A stretch of DNA of 64,000 bases from Cydia pomonella (GCF_033807575.1 NC_084711.1:13640001-13704000), one strand, 5' to 3'. Positions 24,801 to 30,750 are shown, counted from the first letter of the stretch. Numbers and translations: made by a program. The notes: generated by a model from the sequence alone, not told the origin.

Positions 24801-25333
24801 TGCCTCGGCCGAGGCACATCTACACTGGCTGCTTTGTGCGCAAGGAAACTGCCTTACGCATATACTCGCTCAGTGTGAACCCAACTATTGACATATACTC
24901 CATTATTCCTATTCCTTTCCTTATATGTCATTAGCATTTTAGCACTTGACCGGCCGATCCAGACATAAACAAAATAAGGTGCAACTATGTAATTTTAACT
25001 ACTATCTAAGATAGTTACCATTAATGTACTTAGTAATAATTGTAGTGCTTCTCGTTGGAGTGTAGGTTTTTGGACATGGAACCATGCCAGCAAAGCCTCC
25101 AAAAGTTCACGAGTACCAGATAATTCATCCTCAATCTCCCAACCCAAACGCAGTTTAGCGGTCAATAACTGCAGTGAACGTTCACGTATTTCCCTTATAG
25201 GATGACCTAAAAGAGATTTTAACAAATATATACGGAAAATTATAATGTACGGAACTTTACGTTCACTTGGCAAACTATAAGTTTTCTTACCTAATTTTTT
25301 AATATAATTCGATAAATATTCAGCGGATGTCAT
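2145..25333 (-). CDS. RTTN: Rotatin (RTTN/Ana3), multi-exon gene, 3' part beyond the left edge
   Basis: Rotatin is a large armadillo/HEAT-type helical protein needed for centriole integrity and cilium formation (Ana3 in Drosophila). I joined 23 exons by hand. Every junction has an AG acceptor, a GT donor (one GC) and a continuous frame, giving about 1391 residues before the edge; vertebrate rotatins run to about 2200, so the C-terminus is missing. Recognition rests on the N-terminal LGHPIREIRERSLQLLTAKL, on FPWVSLTSSD and DFPAEIFLNRPSIV near residues 190-243, and on repeated helical leucine-rich pairs throughout. Exons: 25291-25333, 25019-25206, 23802-23998, 23188-23292, 22230-22428, 21357-21494, 20512-20727, 19941-20110, 19243-19450, 18544-19008, 17511-17655, 16992-17141, 15326-15450, 14925-14996, 14602-14816, 11907-12043, 11053-11265, 10426-10675, 9226-9395, 7686-7955, 7371-7591, 2716-2860, 2313-2443. 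Optional duplicates are 16834-16959 and 2145-2228. The gene is divergent from SKI3. Confidence 0.9.
2313..2443 (-). CDS. RTTN: Rotatin exon 23
   Basis: The acceptor is atgtatAG|CGATCC and the donor GAT|GTAAGT. Residues 1348-1391 include QYAVSFISNEREANAVRAAA and LLTVVASRPSHYTD. It ends in phase 0 and is the last exon I am confident of before the edge. Confidence 0.83.
2716..2860 (-). CDS. RTTN: Rotatin exon 22
   Basis: The acceptor is catcgcAG|CGTTGG and the donor CAAG|GTACG. Residues 1300-1347 include RASLRAAALRVLAQLARYSQ, a HEAT-like helix pair. The acceptor lies about 72 bp from a 600-bp palindrome. Confidence 0.87.
2933..3544. repeat. Large near-perfect palindrome, about 303-bp arms
   Basis: The left arm begins aaccaaacctgagtgtttta at 2933 and the right arm ends with its complement at 3544; the arms meet around a spacer of about 6 bp near 3236-3241. 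I found only two mismatches by eye. Each arm carries the same 66-codon open frame on opposite strands, with no recognisable function. It lies in the intron upstream of rotatin exon 22. Confidence 0.9.
3600..3930 (+). mobile_element. SINE-like interspersed repeat, family A copy 1
   Basis: Shares ggtagggcacagcacag, gatctagagcagaacccaac, ttcctgccggtgagtaaggt and ggcaggccgtatgcttgttt with the minus-strand copies at 20993-21230 and 54700-54935. It ends in an A/T-rich tail (tagtataaaaataaataaa). Confidence 0.7.
4145..4800 (+). repeat. 99-bp minisatellite with a recurring AAGATGGCGG motif
   Basis: tccgaggttcctcgg occurs at 4251, 4348, 4447, 4546, 4645 and 4744, a period of 97-99 bp. Each unit carries ccaagatggcggacatt and gattacgaaaatgac. 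Because 99 is a multiple of three, open frames run through parts of it; these are not genes. Reversed related motifs (gtccgccatctttatttcc) lie at about 4880-5025. Confidence 0.88.
5235..5830. mobile_element. Composite LINE/SINE fragments
   Basis: 5240-5350 (cttatacctttaaacgagca, then ctcggaaacggctctaacga) is related, inverted, to 63483-63592. It is followed by a tRNA-like head at about 5487-5550 and a tail ending gagcaaagctcggtcgccca near 5798-5817. Confidence 0.55.
5487..5552 (+). repeat. tRNA-derived SINE head
   Basis: Contains an A-box-like tggtccagcgggttaag and the B box gggttcgaatctc 43 bp later, with no acceptor stem closure. It is a SINE promoter, not a tRNA gene. Confidence 0.6.
5840..5952. 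repeat. Palindromic MITE-like element
   Basis: aacaagttggtccagtccat and ggttgcctacatt pair with taggcgaccattaactgga and ccaacttttttaata. It is a short hairpin-forming repeat in the rotatin intron. Confidence 0.55.
6117..6140 (+). repeat. (GGAA)n microsatellite
   Basis: Six consecutive AAGG units. Confidence 0.9.
6150..6285 (+). mobile_element. LINE 3' end
   Basis: Contains gttgactggtatagaatgcc, gcattaagtccgccatttgt and gtgcaataaagtttaaataa, a common lepidopteran retroelement 3' end, with an ATAA repeat tail. Confidence 0.6.
6286..7370. other. Rotatin intron remainder
   Basis: A+T-rich. There is a small G+C block at 6465-6540 without a frame, and a palindromic ccgggttaacccgg patch at about 7292-7345 resembling the subterminal sequence of the hAT-like element at 12419. 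No exon is seen. Confidence 0.5.
7371..7591 (-). CDS. RTTN: Rotatin exon 21
   Basis: The acceptor is tttccAG|GGTAC and the donor CAG|GTAGG. Residues 1226-1299 contain YLNELMRCIRYALYSRYCKL and DAVLSLLAMLRQIHEEG. It is G+C-rich and ends in phase 0. Confidence 0.9.
7686..7955 (-). CDS. RTTN: Rotatin exon 20
   Basis: The acceptor is ttttAG|CTGG and the donor TTGG|GTAAG. Residues 1136-1225 contain SWIKSCFLGKDTSIIALLSR and LHIHIIKVLLRCVVLLESYD, a well conserved-looking helical block. Confidence 0.9.
8367..8815 (+). mobile_element. GGGTTCCGTA-type repeat copy 1
   Basis: Begins ggccaagtgcgagtcggact, then gagggttccgtac. It ends with a (CAGA) tract, atcctataagggttccgt and ggtacggaaccct. It lies in the intron between rotatin exons 19 and 20. 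Confidence 0.75.
8890..9225 (+). mobile_element. LINE 3' end abutting the exon 19 donor
   Basis: Ends aaataaattgaattgaattg with AATTG repeats up to 9222, directly against the exon 19 donor. Upstream extent is uncertain. Confidence 0.5.
9226..9395 (-). CDS. RTTN: Rotatin exon 19
   Basis: The acceptor is cacAG|TTACAC and the donor GAAG|GTATTC. It encodes residues 1079-1135, including FGALPWQHMRRFLCAPPAS. A LINE tail of (AATTG) repeats begins within a few bases of the donor. Confidence 0.87.
9396..10425. other. Rotatin intron 18/19
   Basis: Two A+T-rich retroelement-like ends (9485-9640, gataaaaatacgtttattgt; and 10175-10230, aataaaaatcatttattgca), probably minus-strand LINE 3' ends. The rest is unremarkable. 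Confidence 0.4.
10426..10675 (-). CDS. RTTN: Rotatin exon 18
   Basis: The acceptor is attctAG and the donor AAAG|GTATG. Residues 996-1078 start EWLLSDDDWRASVRIRWWCA and contain a proline-rich linker (GAPPPPAPLA). It is strongly G+C-rich against its introns. Confidence 0.87.
10676..11906. other. Rotatin introns around exon 17
   Basis: Apart from exon 17 (11053-11265), no repeat or coding signal is recognised. The 11405 open frame is A+T-rich chance sequence. Confidence 0.4.
11053..11265 (-). CDS. RTTN: Rotatin exon 17
   Basis: The acceptor is ttccAG and the donor TAG|GTAAG. Residues 925-995 include VLMSAQVLALIAWSGFALQE. Confidence 0.87.
11907..12043 (-). CDS. RTTN: Rotatin exon 16
   Basis: The acceptor is tttttcAG|AATG and the donor AGAG|GTATG. 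Residues 879-924 include MSLMVDDYLAFPECAISCVS. It lies beyond the mariner/hAT-bearing intron. Confidence 0.87.
12553..13818 (-). mobile_element. mariner transposon, full length, inactive
   Basis: Inverted ends of about 30 bp, cgagggttgctacttatata at 12553 and its near-complement ending at 13818. They are flanked by TA on both sides (12551-12552, 13819-13820), the mariner target duplication. The 1.27-kb length is normal for the family. Confidence 0.92.
12687..13645 (-). pseudogene. mariner transposase, frameshifted
   Basis: A cut-and-paste transposase of the DD34D type. N-terminal helix-turn-helix region: LTRENIRAMIYYDFRRGLTQ, then YHWFSEFNRGR and AGRPKSV. Catalytic aspartates are in TGDDSWI, LHHDNASCHTS and SPDLAPNDFYLFP. 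The reading frame is broken by a small deletion near 13315-13322 (between SINSILH and ICSRWIPH) and again near 13170, after TGDDSWI, so it cannot make an active enzyme. It has the same orientation as rotatin. Confidence 0.92.
14284..14560 (-). pseudogene. Two decayed tandem copies of the rotatin exon 15 3' end
   Basis: Counting from the true donor, copies sit 159 and 318 bp further downstream in the gene. The nearer copy (about 14443-14560) keeps an open frame but its donor TAGGTAAGT has become TAAATAAGT. The farther copy (about 14284-14385) has a TAA inside the duplicated reading frame and TAGTTAAGT in place of the donor. Both are therefore likely dead pseudo-exons. Confidence 0.8.
14602..14816 (-). 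CDS. RTTN: Rotatin exon 15
   Basis: The acceptor is ctccAG|ACTGG and the donor TAG|GTAAGT. Residues 808-878 include GLSQILDVLKQDIVLDENGK and LRRSSLQQLSVLMRQQGAHD. Two decayed copies of its 3' end follow in tandem, 159 bp apart. Confidence 0.88.
14925..14996 (-). CDS. RTTN: Rotatin exon 14
   Basis: 24 codons, phase 0 at both ends, encoding NMFMSTLAGLLRDHGDNAVL and following residues. The acceptor is aactAG and the donor GAG|GTAAA. Confidence 0.83.
15326..15450 (-). CDS. RTTN: Rotatin exon 13
   Basis: The acceptor is gtttcAG|GTGACC and the donor CAG|GTAAT. It encodes residues 742-783 (GDQRYLPPRESLRNDVLLNA...). It is in frame from either exon 12a or 12b. Confidence 0.87.
15451..16833. other. 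Rotatin intron 12/13
   Basis: Holds a LINE 3' end-like block on the minus strand at about 15565-15740 (aaaaatgatttatttaggta), the (TG)n run at 15833-15864 and otherwise A+T-rich sequence. Confidence 0.45.
15833..15864 (+). repeat. (TG)16 microsatellite
   Basis: Uninterrupted TG dinucleotides for 32 bp. Confidence 0.95.
16834..16959 (-). CDS. RTTN: Rotatin exon 12b, tandem duplicate, possible mutually exclusive exon
   Basis: 126 nt, exactly 24 nt shorter than exon 12a. It has the same phases (1 to 1), the same donor TAG|GTGCGTTATAA and an open frame (ALVRLLFVQYVAVRMEAAHK). A possible acceptor is cttaAG|GTTC, with a poor polypyrimidine tract. The gap between the 12a donor and this acceptor is about 32 nt, too short for a normal insect intron, so 12a and 12b could not be joined to each other. 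Over the best-aligned 24 codons I count seven synonymous and four replacement differences, which suggests constraint. The alternative is a recent, unused duplicate. Confidence 0.5.
16992..17141 (-). CDS. RTTN: Rotatin exon 12 (12a)
   Basis: 150 nt, phase 1 to phase 1, acceptor ttcacAG and donor TAG|GTGCG. Residues 692-741 include MMGLVRLLFVQCVAVRMEAA. A tandem copy of its 3' two-thirds lies directly downstream (16834-16959). Confidence 0.88.
17511..17655 (-). CDS. RTTN: Rotatin exon 11
   Basis: The acceptor is taacAG|GTTG and the donor TTG|GTACAA, leaving one base. Residues 644-691 include IDIMLYLLRGRMVLSESCWW and LLASLLPILPLLHVY, matching the hydrophobic mid-region of rotatin. Confidence 0.87.
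17680..18405. mobile_element. Element with inverted SINE-type ends
   Basis: The left end (aaactgaaatagaagttata, then tagatgtcatatgcgaaagg) is inverted at 18345-18400 (gatcactttttctttcgtat, then atggcatctatttcagttt). The left part includes a minus-strand tRNA-like segment (complement of gaattgaaccagcgtcctct) at about 17775-17850, shared with 40540-40650. It lies in the GC-AG intron of rotatin. Confidence 0.6.
18544..19008 (-). CDS. RTTN: Rotatin exon 10, GC donor
   Basis: 155 codons (residues 489-643), the largest exon seen. The acceptor is ttgcAG|AGTACT. The frame ends ...AACATAAAAGAG followed by GCAAGT, a textbook GC-AG type donor; there is no usable GT nearby, and exon 11 then joins in phase 0. 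Confidence 0.88.
19243..19450 (-). CDS. RTTN: Rotatin exon 9
   Basis: The acceptor is ttccAG and the donor CAA|GTAAG. It encodes residues 419-488 including HHRVAWFRLVKCAEKLLRWA. G+C is clearly higher than in the flanking introns. Confidence 0.88.
19941..20110 (-). CDS. RTTN: Rotatin exon 8
   Basis: The acceptor is tttcAG and the donor CAA|GTGAG, leaving two bases. It encodes residues 363-418, helices KTLNTCLSLVESLIQLLLEC and MVMRLLGDLLTKY. Confidence 0.88.
20512..20727 (-). CDS. RTTN: Rotatin exon 7
   Basis: 72 codons, phase 0 at both ends, acceptor ccacAG and donor GTG|GTAAG. Residues 291-362 begin IIDSKETDDGMNAELQEL. The long plus-strand open frame over the same bases is a shadow. Confidence 0.88.
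20993..21230 (-). mobile_element. SINE-like repeat, family A copy 2
   Basis: Complement of the copy at 3600-3930: tactacgtcgttggcaaaca, acggcccgcctgatggtaag, accttactcaccggcagg. Confidence 0.75.
21357..21494 (-). CDS. RTTN: Rotatin exon 6
   Basis: 46 codons, phase 0 at both ends, acceptor tctAG and donor AAG|GTAA. It encodes NLLSMANTGQGGRLNEVLLV and following helices (residues 245-290). Confidence 0.88.
21940..22085. repeat. Palindromic MITE-like element
   Basis: ggcagcacagagccgcatcg and acgcatcgcatgc pair with gtgcgatgcgtccgatatga and gcgatgcggccctgt. It is a hairpin-forming repeat in rotatin intron 5/6. Confidence 0.55.
22135..22200 (+). repeat. tRNA-like SINE remnant
   Basis: cttggtagagaggtaagcc resembles an A box and gagtttgagtctcgg a B box; no stem closure. 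It lies close to the rotatin exon 5 donor. Confidence 0.4.
22230..22428 (-). CDS. RTTN: Rotatin exon 5, FPW / DFPAEIFL signature
   Basis: The acceptor is gtttcAG|GTCC and the donor CAG|GTAC. Residues 178-244 contain LLLFPWVSLTSSD and VFLRDFPAEIFLNRPSIV, the most distinctive rotatin segment I can recognise. It is in frame with exons 4 and 6. Confidence 0.93.
22486..22720 (+). mobile_element. tRNA-headed SINE, family B copy 1
   Basis: The head has gtgggtagtgaccctgcc and the B box cgggttcaaatcctggtaag. The body gatgagcacggatatttatt, then cctgagtcatgggtgttttc, is shared with 44195-44410. Confidence 0.8.
23188..23292 (-). CDS. RTTN: Rotatin exon 4
   Basis: The acceptor is ttccAG and the donor GT|GTAAGTA. 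It encodes residues 143-177, a low-complexity Ser/Asp-rich linker (SSDSDRDSNQDY...) between the N-terminal repeats and the FPW block. Confidence 0.85.
23802..23998 (-). CDS. RTTN: Rotatin exon 3
   Basis: Starts in phase 0 after tatAG and ends AG|GTAAGC. It encodes residues 78-142 (TKAGNYIIKEYGVKRLLSKL onward), with the YGVKRLLSKL helix typical of armadillo-like repeats. Confidence 0.88.
24737..24873. repeat. Palindromic MITE centred on GCCTCGGCCGAGGC
   Basis: The central perfect palindrome GCCTCGGCCGAGGC at 24802-24815 is flanked by gtagacat/catctac, gcacaaaacggccag/ctggctgctttgtgc and gaggcaattt/aaactgcctt arms. Confidence 0.6.
25019..25206 (-). CDS. RTTN: Rotatin exon 2
   Basis: The acceptor is cttttAG|GTCATCC and the donor ATG|GTAAC. 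It encodes residues 15-77, including HPIREIRERSLQLLTAKL and EALLAWFH, the first helical repeats of the rotatin N-terminal domain. It ends at a codon boundary. Confidence 0.92.
25291..25333 (-). CDS. RTTN: Rotatin exon 1 (start codon)
   Basis: ATG at 25333 opens 14 codons plus one base; the donor is G|GTAAG. The encoded MTSAEYLSNYIKKL joins exon 2 to complete the conserved KKLGHPIREIRER block. An open frame continues past the donor, so an unspliced reading would give a false short protein. Confidence 0.88.
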
Positions 25334-26089
25334 GATGAACTCTGAACATGGAGCGTAATAAGTACCGAGCGTAATTCTAATTAAAAAAATGCTATAACTT
25401 CCAATAGAGAAGCTAAATTACTATATTGTTTACACATTTTTGAAAATATAACGAAAAGTCCATGACAGCTTTTGTAATGTACAGCTGACAGCTTTTGTAA
25501 TGTACAGCTAATATCCAGCCGGTCGACCCAATAATCTACATTTACTAATTGAAATCGTGTATAGATTGAGCTTCTTTATACGTGTCTCAAATATGTTGGC
25601 TGTGTTACCAGATGCCACGCTTTGGCACGTTTTCTACGTTTTTTGATGGTCCAATCATAGATATTTACCCTTAATGAAGTATTATTTTGTTATTATTTTA
25701 GGCTTAGATTCATATTTTTCAATGATCTTAAAAGGTTATAAAATGAAATCAAATAATTAACTCATTTTTCGTGATATTTACAATAATTCGCTTTTAATAT
25801 TGATTACCTTGGAAAACTAAAACATGACGATTCATATTTTATCGTCAGTTCGTCACTTCAATTCATAAATCAAAATAATTCGATAAAATTCCAGCGGTCA
25901 CATTATTAGGGTTACGTAGTCAATTAAATCATAACCCTTTGCAATTTGGCAATGGGATTGATTGAAATAAACAATCACGCCAACAAAGTGGTAGGCGAAA
26001 ACTAAAAAAAAAAATTTAGAATTAGAATAAAAATAATTATTTTAATTAGTTTTGATTACAAAGACGATAAAAGAAAAACAAAGAAGTAG

Positions 26090-26530
26090 ACACAGTAAGG
26101 TGCGTGTCACGTGAAGTGAATCGTAGTAGCAAACATGATCGGTTAAGCCGTTTTTGAGTTATTGCAAAAAGTCTTCCCTTCTTAGTTCAAACAAAGCCAT
26201 ACCGCGAAGGTACTCCATTTTGCTGACTGTACATGATAATTACTAATAGCCTCCATTCAAGGCATTCTACTGTGATGGATGTGCAGGCGCGGATACAAGG
26301 GGGGGGCCACAGGGGCAATGGCCCCCCCCCTAAAACCCTGGCTCTCACATTACTAAATTGAGTAACATTTTTTTTTACCTTATTTCCTGTGCAAAAATAT
26401 ATGATTTTCTCAAAATGCCCCCCCCCCCCCCCCCTAAGCCAAATCTTGTATCCGCGCCTGTGGATGTGTAACTACGGAACTTTACACTGAGCAATTCAGC
26501 ATGTCCCGACATGCTCTTGGCCGGTTTTTA
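26090..26530 (-). repeat. Lepidopteran 'CCGGCCAAGAGCATGTCGGG' repeat, interrupted
   Basis: Ends at about 26530 with the complement of accggccaagagcatgtcgg followed by a damaged ttccgtag. The block near 26130-26190 (gatcggttaagccgtttttg) matches the similar element at 62520-62580. Its middle is split by the MITE at 26284. Confidence 0.6.
26284..26460. mobile_element. hAT-like MITE with G/C homopolymer arms
   Basis: 16-bp perfect terminal inverted repeats, CAGGCGCGGATACAAG at 26284-26299 and its complement at 26445-26460. They are flanked by an 8-bp direct duplication TGGATGTG (26276-26283 and 26461-26468). CAG-starting ends and an 8-bp target duplication are hAT features. Runs of G, then C, of up to about 18 lie inside. 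Confidence 0.85.
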
Positions 26531-26937
26531 AGATGCGATGTTCCCGGTTTTCTTATTTCGCCTAAAGGCAACATTGCGGTTATAATGACAGTGACAGTTC
26601 AATGTGGTTGACATTATGACATTGTCTTGTGGTGGTTCTTTACTTTTATATGTTGAATTTTCATGAGTCTCGAGATTTATATATGCGGTAGGTTAAATTA
26701 CATTTGTTAGAATCGTATAATTCTATTCTCGTAATTGTTTGTGATAAGTGTACAATAAAAGATGTTTTCTTCGAAAGCACTTTGCATATAAAACCGACAA
26801 CTGCCTAAGAAAAGTTGTTGATATTTTTAATTTTCCATATTGATTACCGATTATTATATTTCTACGTATTTTTATTCTAATTGTCTTGATACATACTTTG
26901 TGTCTAATAATGAAAGCACATTATTTGTGAATTACAG

Positions 26938-29900
26938 ATGGCTGACATAAAAGCATTGTTGAAGGAAGCAAGGAAACTAATTGATGATAACAATTACAAA
27001 GATGCACAAGAATGTTGCAAAAATATTCTGAGAAAGGATAAACAAAACTATATTGCACTAGTGCTCCTTGGGAAATCGCTACAAGATGCTGATCAAGCAC
27101 CCCTGGCATATCAGAAGGCTATTGCAAGCAAACCAGATCATCCATTAGCTTGGCATGGCCTTGCCAACTATTATGAACGAAAAGATGATGAATCCTCAAA
27201 GACAAAACTGATTACTGTCTATGATGAAATATTAAAATTGCAAATTGAAGAAGACAAAGCCTTCGAAATAATTACCAAACTTGGGCAACTCGGCTGCCAT
27301 CTAAAAAGCAAAGAAGCTATCACTACCCTTCTCCACTATAAAGACAAAGTTAGTGAAGCGAAATTATTAGCTGCAGTAGAAAATCAACTATTAGAACTTC
27401 TTAAGAGTGGTATTTCTTGTAAAGAAGATGACATACAGTCAACTTTAAACCTATTAGATCAGTATTACATAAAAGATCCCAGCAGTTCTCTAGAGCTACT
27501 TTATGCCAAAGTAATACTTCAAAAAAGCGACTATGCAAAAGCAGTAGATGAAATTATAGGCCTTCAATTCTTTACACAAAATGTTGTGTTACGGGAATTC
27601 ACTTGCAAACACATATGCAACAGATATGTTAAAGATAACTCATTCAATAACATACCAATAGAGAGTCTTGTAGACAAAATAACAGATGGAATTGAAAATT
27701 CCAAGTACCCTGGCTTGCTAAAGTGTATGATTTTTTTTGACAAATCAGAATATTTGGAAGCTTATAAGCAGTGTGTTCCATTGATAAACTACCACCAAGC
27801 AGATATTACAGAAGCAACATTTATTATAAAATGTGCCATGATGCTAAAGAAATGGTCAGTTGTACAAAAATTAGCTACAAATTTCCTCCCTAAAGCTAAA
27901 GAACCAAGTTTTATCTTGGATTTGAAAAGATTCTTGTTTTTATCCCTTGCCAAACAAAGGAAATGGAAACAAGCCATTTCTACAGCATCAGAAATACCCC
28001 TTGATACTTTGAGTGTTAAAGAGCAAGCCATTCTCACAGAATGTTACATTGAAACTAATGAAAATGCAGAACACATAATGGACCTGCTTCAGTCGAGTGA
28101 ATACTACCTTCAGCTCCAAGCTTTATTTTTACTGAAACAGCAAAAATATGCTGAAACTGTATCACTTCTTCAAGACATTAATGATGAACCTTTGTGTTTG
28201 TTCTACTTGGGCAAGGCTCTCTGGAAACTGAAGGACTATGAAAAGAGCCAAATCAGTTTACTAAAAGCAGCAAGACTTAACCCACACCATCCAGACACAT
28301 TTCTGTATTTAGGTCATTTCTACCATGATTACAAGAAGGATTTAGAAAAATCAAGAAAATGTTATGAGAAAGCCCACAGTTTGGAAAGTACAAATCCCAA
28401 AATAACTAGAAAACTGAGTGAAGTTTACACAAAATTGGAACTAAAAGAGGCTGATTTTGAACTCCTGATTGCTGCAGAGAAGAACACACAGGAGTCTTGG
28501 TTGAATTTCAGATTGGGGCTACACTATATGAGTAAAAGATTGTGGGAAAATGCTGTTGTACAGTTTAGAAATGTTATCAAAAGTGATCAGAGCAATATTG
28601 CTGCTTTTGAATGTTTAGCTGATGCATATTTTTCTCGGGGCTCATACACATCAGCATTAAGAGCTTATAATAAAGTAATGACAGCCAATCCTAGCAGGAG
28701 CTCACACTGTCTGACTAAAATAGGAAACATACACTCCCTCTTAACACAGTATGAAGAAGCAATTGCTACATACGAAAAAGTTTTGAAAATTGATGCTAAT
28801 TCTATGTTAGCTTTAAAAGGCATAGCAGAAACATGGATGAGGATTGCCAAGAAAAAAGTAATGGCTAAAGTATATGGCAGTGCTAGAGATTGTGCTCAAC
28901 AAGCCATAAATTACCTTATCAAAGCATTACAGAAACAAAAGCAATTTATCTGTCTTTGGAAGCTTTTAGCAGATACTTTGATATTTGTCACCACTCTGCC
29001 AAATAAATATGCCTATGTGTATATGACAGATTTACTTGTGCAATCTGATGAGAATATCCAGACATATCAGAAGCTAGACATCTTCCCTAAAGCGATTGCA
29101 TGTTACTCTCTTGTTGCTAAAAATAATCAACTATCTGCTTCTTATGAGCTAGCATCAACTTACTTTGCATTCTATCAAGAATCTCGGAAATTGGTTAATT
29201 GCCACATAGCTTATAAGCTGACACTTCAATGCATAAAGGAAAAACCATCCCATTGGAGAAATTGGAATTTGCTCGGGAAAATATGTCTATTTATAAAGAA
29301 ATTTGATCTTGCACAGCATTGTTTCATCAAAGCTTTACTTGTAACTCGGAAATGGTCTGTTGCCAAAATTTGGTGTAATTTGGGAACTTTGTACTTAAAG
29401 TTAAATCATCACAAGTTGGCTAACTACTGTTTTTGGCGTGGACAGTCGACTCTGCCTTCTTATCCTCTGAGTTGGATAGGACAGGCACTGATTGCAGAAG
29501 TCATTAGGGAAGAGGAAGCTATGGACCTCTTCAGACATGCTTCTCGACTTGGATACCACCCTGAAAGTGCACTTGGCTATGCTGATTGGGTGTGCCGCAC
29601 ATTAAAAAAGAGTAGTAACTACAAAGAAAACTCAGAGTTAAAGTATATTATAGATGGTCTCCATGCAATTCCTTATGCTATAGATCTTGTCGAGTGGTAC
29701 TCTACTTTTGAACCTAATAATGCTTGTGCCTACACGATTATCGGAATCCTCCAAGAACGCTTTGGACTTATCAGGGCGGCATTTAAATCATATGAAAAAG
29801 CATTGCAGTATGCAGATGATGAAAACAGAAATATTACCTTCCTGAATATGGGGAGAATATTGATGAGAATGGAGAGATATGATGAAGCAGTGAAAGTATA

Positions 29901-30750
29901 TAAAGCAATAACTGAAGCCAGCTTGGATTCTACATGTGGCTTAGCTCTTGCCCTGTATAAGAAAGGCCTTTATGAAGAATCATATGCAGCTTATGATGCG
30001 GCTCTGCATTGGTTGAGCAATAAAGATGATGACAAAGCAGATATTCTTGTTGCAATGGCAGGCATTGTCTATATGTACAAAGGAGCAGATGATGCAAAAA
30101 CTTTACTTTTCCATAGCATCCAAATATCTCAAAAGAAGCCCACACCATACAGCTTATTTGCAATTTGTTCATTAGGACTTATCCATTCTGATCAAAGTCT
30201 GTCTAAGCTTGCTGTAAGTGAGATGCAAAAATATGAAATGGATAGTAACTTTGGATTTGATATTGGGTTTCTGAAGTCTTATGTTCTCTTATGTGATGAA
30301 AACATTAATGGAGCTATAAAATTGCTTAGTGATTCTCTTCATGATCATCCAAGCAATGCCCTGTTGTGGTTTTGCATGGCCCAGTACTGTATGAGAGAAT
30401 CCAGTAAGAGATCAAAGGTGGCCAGCGATTGTGCGCAGAGAGCATTGTGCTTAGCCCATTATGGAGACTGCAAATGTAATCCAGCTGAAATCATTTCTGC
30501 TGCCAGCATTGCCGAGCATTTTGCGGGCAACCAAGCCAAGGCCCTGTTGCTGGCTAAAGAAGGCTTACACATATATCCTAATCAGGCAGAGATCTGGGCT
30601 GCTCTCTTGTTTTCTCTCTTGTCACACAAAAAATGGACGGAAAGGAAGGACTGGTTATTAGCTGCTGCAGGGCATATGCGAAGACATTTAGAAATCTCGC
30701 GCTCTTTAAGTAGATGGGTTAATCTTGTAGAGAAAAAACTCAGTAGGTAA
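26938..30750 (+). CDS. SKIC3: SKI3 / TTC37 (SKIC3), TPR scaffold of the Ski complex
   Basis: One uninterrupted frame of 1270 codons. SKI3/TTC37 holds the Ski2-like helicase and WDR61/Ski8 together and threads cytoplasmic RNA into the exosome for 3'-5' decay. TPRs run from the N-terminus (NYKDAQECCKNILRKDKQNY, residues 19-38) through strong units near 418-490 (LFYLGKALWKLKDYEKSQIS; TFLYLGHFYHDYKKDLEKSR) and 520-635 (YTSALRAYNKVMTANPSR; YEEAIATYEKVLKIDANS) to the C-terminal helices. The ATG at 26938 directly follows tgaattacAG, so a 5'UTR intron probably ends there. Human TTC37 is 1564 aa with many exons; the absence of introns here suggests intron loss or an old retrocopy that replaced the parent. 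Confidence 0.93.
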   Translation: MADIKALLKEARKLIDDNNYKDAQECCKNILRKDKQNYIALVLLGKSLQDADQAPLAYQKAIASKPDHPLAWHGLANYYERKDDESSKTKLITVYDEILKLQIEEDKAFEIITKLGQLGCHLKSKEAITTLLHYKDKVSEAKLLAAVENQLLELLKSGISCKEDDIQSTLNLLDQYYIKDPSSSLELLYAKVILQKSDYAKAVDEIIGLQFFTQNVVLREFTCKHICNRYVKDNSFNNIPIESLVDKITDGIENSKYPGLLKCMIFFDKSEYLEAYKQCVPLINYHQADITEATFIIKCAMMLKKWSVVQKLATNFLPKAKEPSFILDLKRFLFLSLAKQRKWKQAISTASEIPLDTLSVKEQAILTECYIETNENAEHIMDLLQSSEYYLQLQALFLLKQQKYAETVSLLQDINDEPLCLFYLGKALWKLKDYEKSQISLLKAARLNPHHPDTFLYLGHFYHDYKKDLEKSRKCYEKAHSLESTNPKITRKLSEVYTKLELKEADFELLIAAEKNTQESWLNFRLGLHYMSKRLWENAVVQFRNVIKSDQSNIAAFECLADAYFSRGSYTSALRAYNKVMTANPSRSSHCLTKIGNIHSLLTQYEEAIATYEKVLKIDANSMLALKGIAETWMRIAKKKVMAKVYGSARDCAQQAINYLIKALQKQKQFICLWKLLADTLIFVTTLPNKYAYVYMTDLLVQSDENIQTYQKLDIFPKAIACYSLVAKNNQLSASYELASTYFAFYQESRKLVNCHIAYKLTLQCIKEKPSHWRNWNLLGKICLFIKKFDLAQHCFIKALLVTRKWSVAKIWCNLGTLYLKLNHHKLANYCFWRGQSTLPSYPLSWIGQALIAEVIREEEAMDLFRHASRLGYHPESALGYADWVCRTLKKSSNYKENSELKYIIDGLHAIPYAIDLVEWYSTFEPNNACAYTIIGILQERFGLIRAAFKSYEKALQYADDENRNITFLNMGRILMRMERYDEAVKVYKAITEASLDSTCGLALALYKKGLYEESYAAYDAALHWLSNKDDDKADILVAMAGIVYMYKGADDAKTLLFHSIQISQKKPTPYSLFAICSLGLIHSDQSLSKLAVSEMQKYEMDSNFGFDIGFLKSYVLLCDENINGAIKLLSDSLHDHPSNALLWFCMAQYCMRESSKRSKVASDCAQRALCLAHYGDCKCNPAEIISAASIAEHFAGNQAKALLLAKEGLHIYPNQAEIWAALLFSLLSHKKWTERKDWLLAAAGHMRRHLEISRSLSRWVNLVEKKLSR

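Larger units (their letters stand above)
23293..25018. other. Rotatin introns 2/3 and 3/4
   Basis: A+T-rich intron around exon 3 (23802-23998). The only structure seen is the palindrome at 24737-24873. Confidence 0.45.
25334..26937. other. Divergent rotatin / SKI3 intergenic region
   Basis: About 1.6 kb between two divergent start codons. It includes a 21-bp tandem duplication near 25463-25510 (acagcttttgtaatgtac), part of a CGGCCAAGAGCATGTCGGG-type repeat (about 26090-26530) and, nested in that, a hAT-like MITE. The SKI3 5'UTR and its likely intron probably start after about 26600. I see no other coding signal. Confidence 0.6.
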
